Shown: one piece after another, positions 58,401-64,000 of the stretch
How positions within the stretch are numbered: position 1 is the first letter of the stretch
How the letters are laid out: each line of letters begins with the position of its first letter
Assembly: GCA_033764435.1 (NCBI GenBank)
Contig: JANRIX010000044.1
Coordinates: forward strand, 32,631 to 96,630
DNA: 64,000 nt
Direction of reading: 5' to 3'
From: JAEUMY01 sp033764435
GTDB lineage: Bacteria > Pseudomonadota > Gammaproteobacteria > Burkholderiales > Usitatibacteraceae
Program-made: the position numbers and the translations under genes
Notes under the pieces: model-generated
Seen by the model: only the letters and a program-made list of their open reading frames with translations
Told to the model about the DNA's origin: nothing
Databases searched by the model: none

Positions 58401-60923
58401 CACCGGCTTGCCGTTGAGATCGACCACCACGAGGCGGAAACTGAACGTGTCCTTGACCTTGGCCCAGCTGTCCATGCGGATGCCGACCTGCAGTGCGGCA
58501 TCCCAGAGCGTCGTGCGCGATGACGCAGTCTGAATTTCGCCATTGGGGTCGGCGTATTCGATTTCGCTGACCAGTGTGCGTGGGCCTTCGAGCGCGGCAC
58601 GCGACTTGTCGCCTGCAACGATCCAGCCGTCGAGCTTCACGCGGGCGTGGCCGCTGTCATCCAGCTTCACGTCCTTTTCACCGAGGTCGATGGTGTCGCG
58701 CCCCTGGGCCCGCGGACGACGCCAGTCGACGCCCCCGCCCGAACTGCTGCCATCGTCGCCTTCCTTCAACTGCCAGCTGGTCTGGTTCCAGTCCGCCGTG
58801 CCGAAGACATATTCGTCATAGCCTTCAAACGCGAGCACGCGCGGCAACACGCGGCTCCTCACCTTGACGGTCTCGCCCTTGGCGCCGCCGCCGGAGAGGT
58901 ATTGCAGCGACACGTCGGCCTCCACCGCTTTTGCGTTCACGAACGGGCCGGCGGGGAAATTCACTTCGCCACGCATCAAGGGGATGCGGAACTCGCCCAC
59001 CCGGAACGACCCGGCCACTACGCCACCGATCAGCACCTGGTACTGGCCCTGCTTGGCCGATCCGGGAATGGGCCACGTGGATTCCGCCACGCCGCGCGCG
59101 TCCCATTTCAACGTGAGATTGCGCTTCTCGCCCGAGCCCATGTGCTCCAGCACCGCCACCTTGGCCAGCTTGTCGACAGCGATGAAGCCGAAGCCCTGCG
59201 ACGACTCCATGCGTGCGACATGCTTCATCGACACCGTTTCGCCCGGGCGCAGCAGCGTGCGGTCGAACACGGTGTGGATGAGGGTCCGCGTCACCACATC
59301 GGTCTGGTACAGGTTGAAGCGCCAGGTCTCGATGCCGCGCGTCCAGTCGCTGCGGGTGAAGGTGACGTCGTCACCCGAACGCGCGATGACGTAGTACGGG
59401 CAGCCCCAGGCCGGCTTGGGCAGGGGCTTGTCGACCATGGCGACACCGTCGCTGTTTGTCTTGCCGCTCCACAGCACCTTGCCCTTGCACTCGCGAATAT
59501 TCGCATTGGCGTTGGCCACCGGCTTGGCGGCATCCAGCGTTGTCACCCAGACCAGCGCGTTGTCCGCACCCAGCTTGAAGTGCGCGGCGAGATTGGTGGT
59601 CAGCGCCGCTGCCTGCACGAACATGGGTGACTTGTCGGCGATGAGCGACTGGCCGAGTTTTTTGCTCTCCACTTCCACGATGTGCAGGCCGGGCTTGGCA
59701 AGCGGAATGCCCACCACTTCGAACTCCTTGGCGCCGAGCGGCTTGGGCAGCGTGTTCACCGCAACGTTGGGCTCCTTCATCAGGAGCGAGCGGGCGCGCA
59801 GATCCTTCTGCTGCTTGTTGTCCGGATCGAAATACTGGTCATCGGGATCGCCACCACCGTCGGAAAAATTGAAGAAGCGGTCGAACTTCTGGCTCCAGGC
59901 GACGAGGTCGTCATCAGACGAAACATGAATCTGGCGCAGCTTGGCCAGCGTGCCGGGCGTGGTGGTTGTGGCAGGCGTAGCCGGTTGCGCAGGCGCCGGA
60001 TTGAGATACGGCTCGAGATTGCGCAGCGTCACCGGCAGCAGCGCGCCGGCATTGCGCTCCACGATGCCGAAGCGCCCGGCGAACTTCACCAGCGGCGGAT
60101 AGTCGGCCGTGCGGATCTGCAAGGGCTGCGCATGCTGCAGCCGCGCCCGCACCGTGGCGGGGATGTTGACCTCGAATCGCGTGCTCGGCGGCAGCTTGGT
60201 GAACACGATCTCGCGCGAGGGATCGTGATACATCGGGTCCTCGGCGTTCTTGCTGGGATACGCCTGATAGCGCTTGCCCGCCGTGGAGGTAAGCGTCACG
60301 CCCGCCTTTTCGGCATCGGTCAGCTCGCGATCGAAGCGCACCACGATCGGCCGGATGGGGATGCAGTCGGCATTGGCGTTCTCGCGCTCGCAATTCACGC
60401 CCCAGCCGGATTGGGATTGCACGGCGTACTTGAATTCGAAGCCCCTGCCGCCGGCATCGTCCTGCGCCGAGGCACCCTGCCCGCCGCTTGCGGCACCTTG
60501 CCACATGACGCCGGCCTCGTTCTTCAGCACCACCTCGGACTTGAACGGGAAGCGATGCGCGCAACGCAGCGTCACGTTCTGCGGCTTGTCCTGCAGCTCG
60601 GCCGCCTTCAGCGCCCGGGCGCGCTCGGCACCGCGCACGATCTGGATCTCGACCTTCTCCTCGATGTTGCTGATCTCGCACCAGGTGTTCTTGCGCAGCG
60701 ACGCCTCGGTCGGCGGGCGGTGGAAAGACAGGGTGAAGACCTGATATTCGAGGATGTTGTTGTCGTTCGGCGCCGGCCGGACCTCGACCTGCAGCGACGC
60801 TTCTGCCTGCGCATGAATGCCCAGCGGCTCCGGGCTTTGCGCGCTGGCTGGCAGGAGCCAGGCACCGGCGAGAAGGGAAACGAGCAATGCGGCGGGACGG
60901 ATCAGGCGGGCGGGCGCGTTCAT
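55434..60923 (-). CDS. bacterial alpha-2-macroglobulin, thioester type
   Basis: A 1829-residue periplasmic protease inhibitor. ATG 60923 gives a clear signal peptide (LIRPAALLVSLLAGAWLLPASA) but no lipobox Cys, so unlike E. coli YfhM it is predicted to be soluble in the periplasm. MG-type beta domains run to about residue 1300, including PGETVSMKHVARMESSQGF and the MG2/bait-containing middle. The thioester CLEQ is at 1376-1379 (SYPFFCLEQRTSKAV), in the complement-type alpha-helical domain (HTYLDGDGLARYYPGDGEGYVQLTAYVL). It traps attacking proteases by covalent capture. Two palindromes lie inside: 56909-56920 (REYSLPQG) and 59493-59504 (NANIRECKG). It precedes pbpC with overlapping stop and start. 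Confidence 0.93.
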   Translation of the reverse strand: MNAPARLIRPAALLVSLLAGAWLLPASAQSPEPLGIHAQAEASLQVEVRPAPNDNNILEYQVFTLSFHRPPTEASLRKNTWCEISNIEEKVEIQIVRGAERARALKAAELQDKPQNVTLRCAHRFPFKSEVVLKNEAGVMWQGAASGGQGASAQDDAGGRGFEFKYAVQSQSGWGVNCERENANADCIPIRPIVVRFDRELTDAEKAGVTLTSTAGKRYQAYPSKNAEDPMYHDPSREIVFTKLPPSTRFEVNIPATVRARLQHAQPLQIRTADYPPLVKFAGRFGIVERNAGALLPVTLRNLEPYLNPAPAQPATPATTTTPGTLAKLRQIHVSSDDDLVAWSQKFDRFFNFSDGGGDPDDQYFDPDNKQQKDLRARSLLMKEPNVAVNTLPKPLGAKEFEVVGIPLAKPGLHIVEVESKKLGQSLIADKSPMFVQAAALTTNLAAHFKLGADNALVWVTTLDAAKPVANANANIRECKGKVLWSGKTNSDGVAMVDKPLPKPAWGCPYYVIARSGDDVTFTRSDWTRGIETWRFNLYQTDVVTRTLIHTVFDRTLLRPGETVSMKHVARMESSQGFGFIAVDKLAKVAVLEHMGSGEKRNLTLKWDARGVAESTWPIPGSAKQGQYQVLIGGVVAGSFRVGEFRIPLMRGEVNFPAGPFVNAKAVEADVSLQYLSGGGAKGETVKVRSRVLPRVLAFEGYDEYVFGTADWNQTSWQLKEGDDGSSSGGGVDWRRPRAQGRDTIDLGEKDVKLDDSGHARVKLDGWIVAGDKSRAALEGPRTLVSEIEYADPNGEIQTASSRTTLWDAALQVGIRMDSWAKVKDTFSFRLVVVDLNGKPVANRKVEVDTLLKVRYSHRRRTVGGYYAWDHREEVKPLKAKCAGKSDKLGMLECSLTVEEGGNVLLRASVLDDKGNLAVSAREIWVAGLDEWWFSQDNHDRMDLLPEKKKYEAGETARFQVRMPFREATALVTTERMGVLAYKVVQLSGASPMVEMPVQGSFAPNIYVSVLAVRGRVGDPKATALVDLAKPAFKLGIAEISVGAGQYALKVQVEPDKKVYQTRDKAKVKIRVRKLDGSIPKDAEVALTAVDEGLLELMPNRSWRILDAMMQRRGYGVETSSAQMQVIGRRHFGRKAFPAGGGGGKGPTREVFDTLLKWQARVMLDANGEATVEVPLNDSITSFRIAAVATAGAALFGDGGASIQATKDLIVQSGLPPVVREGDEFFARFNVRNASERAFKAGVKVVAMSGQTKVFASEPQSLELKAGEARDVGWMVKVPRDIPNLVWRFEADESGVPAGKKAASDDIRITQKVAPAVPVRVVAAEYQPVQGRLSREYSLPQGALAGRGGIRVAVSPTIAADSSPVKEYMASYPFFCLEQRTSKAVATRDEKLWKIIHDSLHTYLDGDGLARYYPGDGEGYVQLTAYVLSASHEAGFTIPADVKQQMEAGLARAVEGQLQRRYEYLKDSQYGLLMRLNALEALSRSGKVRQNQLDTIKPELAKWPVAALLDWINILKRSKDVKNRDALLQAADAELRSRIATLGGPQLFKNLDGEDRWWMMWSGDVVTVRAILTTLDMPGWEKDVPRIVRSALLRQKNGHWNLTTANVWGVLALDKFTAKYGKGNTTGKTTVRAGSLARTVDWAKQDGDEIELPWGTGAQSVTVSHDGAGEPWVALIQRAAIPTPGKVEKGFTVTKTITPVEQKVKGQWSRGDVARITITFKGAQDQGWVVVDDPIPSGATILGGGLKNDSVLAAQPGDRAWWDRPRYIERTHEAYRAYYEWLWMNARQVQYTVRLNNEGTFNLPRTRVEAMYAPDAYGELGNAVWVVKP

Positions 60924-61131
60924 GCGGGCTCTTTCTGGGTGTGCGGTCGTTCGGAGTGGCCTTGGGTCTCGGGGACCCGGCCGGCACTGCAATGTCCTGC
61001 AGTGCCGCGCCTTCCCCCTTGATGACGAACATGCGCGGGAACGCTGTCCGCTTCAGGCGGCAATTATGCGCGGGGGGCGGGGAAAGGTGGCGGGAATATG
61101 GCAGTCGTCGAGCGGGCGCCACACCAGACCG

Positions 61132-61590
61132 TCAATCTGAGTCTGATGTCTTGCGCAGCGCGGCGACATCCGCAAGATCCTGCGGCCTGCCGCTGGCAGT
61201 CTTGTTGCGGACCAGATTGTCCAGATCGATGAAGTCGACGGGCTGAGAACCAACAAGTAGCTGGACGCGCATTTCGTAGCACTCGCCGAATTGCACGCCC
61301 GACATGCTGGTGAGGAGATCTATGCGCTGCGGCGGATTGCCTAACTGGATGACGGAACCGGGTTCCACAAAATCGGCGGCAACCAGCCCCAAACCAGAGA
61401 AGCCAAACGCATCCATAGCCTTCAACACGCGTTGCGCATTGTCAGGCGTTGCTTCGATCCAGATGTCGAGATCCTTCGTGAATCGCGGGTGGCCATGCGC
61501 CGCGACCGCGTAGCCGCCGACGACCAGATACCGCACGCCATTAGCGCTTAATGACGCGACAAACTCGCTCAAGTCTCGGGACAGTTGCAT
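61132..61590 (-). CDS. nucleotidyltransferase-fold protein
   Basis: A 152-residue protein from ATG 61590 (MQLSRDLSEFVASLSANGVRYLVVGGYAVAAHG). It has the nucleotidyltransferase signature: VGGYAVAAHGHPRFTKDLDIWIE (G-G/S motif followed by D-x-D, here DLDIW), with a third acidic site near RIDLLTSMSG. This is the stand-alone form related to AbiEii and DUF6036. Several such proteins act as toxins or antitoxins by transferring nucleotides to tRNA or protein. Its start lies inside the end of the small upstream gene. Confidence 0.82.
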   Translation of the reverse strand: MQLSRDLSEFVASLSANGVRYLVVGGYAVAAHGHPRFTKDLDIWIEATPDNAQRVLKAMDAFGFSGLGLVAADFVEPGSVIQLGNPPQRIDLLTSMSGVQFGECYEMRVQLLVGSQPVDFIDLDNLVRNKTASGRPQDLADVAALRKTSDSD

Positions 61591-61738
61591 CCGTCCAACC
61601 GTGGAATTCCATGACCATTCGAGTGACTGCGGCGATGCGCTCCTCTGGCGGGCGCGACAGCCAATAGCCCAGGTCGGAAGGCTCTTCTCCGAGCTTGAAG
61701 CGCTTCGCGACGGGGGCGATGGAATGTTGAGTGCCCAT
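61541..61738 (-). CDS. small partner protein of the nucleotidyltransferase
   Basis: A 65-residue protein from ATG 61738 (MGTQHSIAPVAKRFKLGEEPSDLGYWLSRPPEERIAAVTRMV). The segment FKLGEEPSDLGYWLSRPPEERI...VRVIKR recurs in short proteins encoded just before nucleotidyltransferase genes, as recalled from other bacteria. The two genes overlap by about 50 bases in different frames, which points to coupled expression. An antitoxin-like or adaptor role is inferred from the pairing only. Confidence 0.65.
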   Translation of the reverse strand: MGTQHSIAPVAKRFKLGEEPSDLGYWLSRPPEERIAAVTRMVMEFHGWTDATVPRLERVCRVIKR

Positions 61739-61787
61739 GTTCGAATGGTACACCGACCCCGGCGAATGGCGGTATGCGATCTCAAGT

Positions 61788-61799
61788 GCGAATATTCGC
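61788..61799. repeat. iterated palindrome GCGAATATTCGC, intergenic copy
   Basis: A perfect core between the divergent small-protein gene (start 61738) and the nupC-like gene (start 61895). It lies about 95 bases upstream of the nupC-like start, in a likely promoter region. Confidence 0.95.
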
Positions 61800-61894
61800 C
61801 CGACTCTCTATCATGTCACCCTGCTCGCGCCCAAACCGGGCCGCACGCCGGCTGAGACCGGCAGACAGCAACAACACATTTGGGAGGGGCTTCA

Positions 61895-63163
61895 ATGCAG
61901 GCAGTACTGGGAATTTTCGTCCTGTTGGGAATCGGTTGGCTGTTGTCCATGAACCGCAGCGCGATCCGCCCGCGCATCGTCATCGCCGCGCTGCTCACCC
62001 AGGTCGCCATCGGCGCCATCGTGCTGTTCATTCCCTGGGGCCGGGTCGTGCTGCAGTGGCTGGCCGATGCGGTGAACAAGATTCTGTCGTACGGCAACAA
62101 GGGCACCGAGTTCCTGTTCGGCGGCCTCGTGTCCGGCAAGATGTTCGAGGTGTTCGGCGATGTCGGCTTTGTCTTCGCCTTCCGCGTGCTGCCGGCCATC
62201 ATCTACATGACGGCACTCATCGCAGTGCTGTATCACCTGGGCGTCATGCGCATCCTCATCGGCGCGATCGGTACGCTCTTCCAGCGCATCATCGGCGTCT
62301 CCCGGGTCGAGTCGTTCTCCGCCGTGACCACCATCTTCCTGGGCCAGAGCGAAATGCCGGCCGTGGTGAAGCCCTTCGTGATGAAGCTGTCCGGCCCGGA
62401 GCTCTTCTGCATCATGTCGAGCGGCATGGCCTCCGTTGCCGGATCGGTGCTGGCGGGCTACGCGGGACTGGGCGTGAAGATCGAATACCTGCTGGCCGCC
62501 TCCTTCATGGCCATTCCCGGCGGCCTGCTCTTTGCCAAGCTCATCTGCCCCGGCACGACCGAGCCGCCCATCGAGGTGAAGGATTTGTCGTTCGATGAGA
62601 AGCGCGCCGAGAATGCCATCGAAGCTGCCGCCTCCGGCGCCTCCATCGGCCTCAAGATCGCATTTGGTGTGGGCGCGATGCTGATTGCGTTCATCGGCCT
62701 CATCGCACTGCTGAATGGCATGTTCGCCGGCATCGGCAGCCTGTTCGGCGTGAAGACCAGCCTGGAATCCGCGCTGGGCTTCGTGTTCGCCCCGCTGGCC
62801 TGGGTGATCGGCGTGCCATGGACTGACGCGGTGTTCGCCGGCAACCTCATCGGCCAGAAAATGATCCTGAACGAGTTCGTCGCCTACGTCGGCCTGTCGC
62901 CGTATCTCAAGGACGCCGCAGCCGTGAGCGCGGCCGGGCTGACACCCATTGCGCCCATCACGGCAGTCATCCTGTCCTTCGCCCTTTGCGGCTTTGCCAA
63001 CTTCTCCTCCATCGCCATCCTGGCCGGCGGCTTTGGTAGTGTGGCCACGCCGGAAGTGCGCAGCATGGTGGCGCGCTATGGCCTGCGCGTGGTGGCGGCG
63101 GGCACGCTGTCCAACCTGATGAGCGCGGCGCTGGCGGGCCTCTTCTTCAGTCTGGCGGGGTGA
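61895..63163 (+). CDS. nupC: concentrative nucleoside transporter, NupC/CNT family
   Basis: A 422-residue membrane protein. ATG 61895 follows GGGAGGGG at good distance. It shows CNT signatures: LFGGLVSGKMFEVFGDVGFVFAFRVLPAIIYMTALIAVLYHLG, TIFLGQSEMPAVVKPFV (substrate loop), SSGMASVAGSVLAGYAGLG, and ILSFALCGFANFSSIAILAGG. It brings in nucleosides with H+ or Na+. The cytidine deaminase gene starts five bases after its stop, so uptake and deamination of pyrimidine nucleosides are coupled. The palindrome copy upstream lies in the divergent promoter region. Confidence 0.93.
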   Translation: MQAVLGIFVLLGIGWLLSMNRSAIRPRIVIAALLTQVAIGAIVLFIPWGRVVLQWLADAVNKILSYGNKGTEFLFGGLVSGKMFEVFGDVGFVFAFRVLPAIIYMTALIAVLYHLGVMRILIGAIGTLFQRIIGVSRVESFSAVTTIFLGQSEMPAVVKPFVMKLSGPELFCIMSSGMASVAGSVLAGYAGLGVKIEYLLAASFMAIPGGLLFAKLICPGTTEPPIEVKDLSFDEKRAENAIEAAASGASIGLKIAFGVGAMLIAFIGLIALLNGMFAGIGSLFGVKTSLESALGFVFAPLAWVIGVPWTDAVFAGNLIGQKMILNEFVAYVGLSPYLKDAAAVSAAGLTPIAPITAVILSFALCGFANFSSIAILAGGFGSVATPEVRSMVARYGLRVVAAGTLSNLMSAALAGLFFSLAG

Positions 63164-63167
63164 CGGT

Positions 63168-63581
63168 TTGAGCACGATCACCGAAGCGGACCTGATCGCC
63201 GCTGCGAAAGCTGTGCGCCTCAACGCGCATGCGCCCTACTCGCGCTTTCTGGTGGGTGCTGCCGTCGCCACGAAGGACGGGCGAATATTCGCAGGCTGCA
63301 ATGTCGAGAACGCGTCCTACGGCATCACCAATTGCGCCGAGCGCACCGCATTCTTCTCCGCCATCGCGGCGGGCGTGAAGGCCGATGAGTTCAGCATGAT
63401 CGCCGTCATCGGCGACACCCCGGGACCCATCTCGCCCTGCGGCGCGTGCCGACAGGTGATGATCGAGCTGGGCGGGACGTCGCTGCCGGTGGTGCTGACC
63501 AACCTCGCCGGCAAGATCGAGCGCACCACGGCAGGGACGCTGCTCCCGGGTGCGTTCCGGCTGGACCCGAACGACGTCTGA
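63168..63581 (+). CDS. cdd: cytidine deaminase
   Basis: A 137-residue tetrameric-type cytidine deaminase starting at TTG 63168, five bases after the transporter stop. The zinc site is complete: C-A-E in GITNCAERTAFFSAI (zinc Cys and proton-shuttle Glu) and PCGACRQVM with the other two cysteines. Substrate residues N and E are in AGCNVENASYG. It turns cytidine and deoxycytidine into uridine forms. The palindrome at 63281-63292 encodes RIFA in DGRIFAGCNVENAS, just before the substrate motif, with no insertion relative to the family. Confidence 0.96.
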   Translation: MSTITEADLIAAAKAVRLNAHAPYSRFLVGAAVATKDGRIFAGCNVENASYGITNCAERTAFFSAIAAGVKADEFSMIAVIGDTPGPISPCGACRQVMIELGGTSLPVVLTNLAGKIERTTAGTLLPGAFRLDPNDV

Positions 63582-63594
63582 ACCCAACGGCCCG

Positions 63595-64000
63595 TCAGCT
63601 CGCGTAGAGCTGCGGGTGCTTTCCCTTCACGTTTGCGTACAACGCGCGAATATTCGCGATGTCCGCCTGCACGTCCCCGGTCGGCGTGAAAATGCCGAAG
63701 TGCCCGATCTCCTTCTTCTCGTAGTCCGTGTACGCGAGAAAAATCGGCACCTGCGCCGCCTGCGCGATGTAGTAGAAACCGGTCTTCCACTCCGCAACCT
63801 TGCCGCGGGTCCCTTCCGGCGGCACGATCAGTTGCGCCTGCCCTGACGTGGCGGCCAGCGCCGCGCCAATGGTCTGGGTGAGATTGTTGGCCTGGCTGCG
63901 ATCCACCGGCACCCCACCCAGCCAGCGCATCACGCCACCAAACGGAAACCTGAAAATACTGGCCTTGCCCAGCCAGTAGCAGTTCAACCGCCAGTAGAAC
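63595..64000 (-). CDS. PlsC-like acyltransferase, N-terminus cut by window edge
   Basis: At least 135 codons are visible, with the stop at 63595; the frame stays open to the right edge (FYWRLNCYWLGK...), so the true start and the HxxxxD motif lie beyond 64000. The rest fits 1-acylglycerol-3-phosphate acyltransferase relatives: LGKASIFRFPFGGVMRWLGGVPVDRS, the acyl-acceptor block VPPEGTRGKVAEWKTGFYYIA and PIFLAYTDYEKKEIG. The EGTR motif is intact. The palindrome at 63646-63657 encodes ANIR near the C-terminus. It converges on cdd with only 13 bases between stops. Confidence 0.87.
   Translation of the reverse strand, partial: FYWRLNCYWLGKASIFRFPFGGVMRWLGGVPVDRSQANNLTQTIGAALAATSGQAQLIVPPEGTRGKVAEWKTGFYYIAQAAQVPIFLAYTDYEKKEIGHFGIFTPTGDVQADIANIRALYANVKGKHPQLYAS

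Noticed and set aside
2896..63657. The palindrome as a DNA uptake sequence
   Set aside because: Known uptake sequences of Neisseriaceae and Pasteurellaceae are not perfect palindromes and have a different core. No competence genes are visible in the window to support it.
2896..63657. The palindrome as a terminator hairpin
   Set aside because: The dyad has no loop and an AT centre, so the RNA hairpin would be weak; many copies lie inside coding regions and have no T-run.
1..64000. CRISPR array, rRNA, tRNA, prophage or intact insertion sequence
   Set aside because: No regularly spaced direct repeats of 25-40 bases, no rRNA or cloverleaf-like segment with a CCA-end context, and no transposase or phage structural gene were recognised.

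Overview
The window looks like chromosomal DNA from a GC-rich proteobacterium, most likely a betaproteobacterium. That is inferred from gene content: a TctABC tricarboxylate-type uptake operon with a Bug-family binding protein, a CaiB/BaiF CoA-transferase, a double-domain PPK2 (Pap), L-serine ammonia-lyase, PBP1C beside an alpha-2-macroglobulin, and large TonB receptors. No rRNA, tRNA, CRISPR array, intact transposase or prophage was seen. The most striking feature is a 12-bp perfect palindrome, GCGAATATTCGC (often TGCGAATATTCGCA), present in 24 perfect copies between 2896 and 63657, both inside genes and between them. It resembles a highly iterated palindrome such as cyanobacterial HIP1, but with a different sequence.

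Layout. 1-8.2 kb: leftward housekeeping and accessory genes (GFA protein, methyltransferase, MazG-like, two GNATs including an AAC(6')-Ib-like aminoglycoside acetyltransferase, secreted proteins, a SUKH protein). 8.6-11.1 kb: rightward lipoprotein, a patatin-like phospholipase gene broken by an in-frame TAG, and an NTF2-like protein. 11.5-16.3 kb: a compact signalling operon (REC-PAS, HDOD, PAS-histidine kinase, REC-HD-GYP). 16.4-22.1 kb: leftward GNAT, LytS/LytTR pair, DUF4375-like protein, VOC protein, VapBC-type toxin-antitoxin module and a secreted protein.

22.1-26.5 kb is a visibly AT-richer island with no perfect copy of the palindrome. It carries a pentapeptide/channel-like membrane protein between two REP-like elements, facing a two-gene operon: a dGTPase homologue that has lost its central His-Asp metal ligands and is frameshifted at a G7 tract, followed by a small class III nucleotidyl cyclase. 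This is the best candidate in the window for an undescribed, possibly anti-phage, system.

26.6-36.4 kb: Pap, aminopeptidase P, SdaA, a GGDEF-EAL protein and an S9 peptidase. 36.7-42.9 kb: two paralogous TonB receptors, each followed by a strong terminator. 43.0-50.7 kb: leftward genes for a large uncharacterised protein, TauE/SafE permease, M14 carboxypeptidase and TctA/B/C. 50.8-53.3 kb: a small protein, CoA-transferase, a tiny Lys-rich protein and a HicB/HicA pair whose toxin gene carries two TAG codons. 53.3-60.9 kb: pbpC and alpha-2-macroglobulin. 61.1-64 kb: a small-protein/nucleotidyltransferase pair, NupC-type nucleoside transporter, cytidine deaminase and the end of an acyltransferase gene.

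Several groups appear to work together: the four-gene signalling operon (phosphorelay to cyclic-di-GMP breakdown), TonB receptors and peptidases (peptide scavenging), TctABC (carboxylate uptake), pbpC/alpha-2-macroglobulin (envelope repair and protease trapping) and NupC/Cdd (nucleoside salvage).
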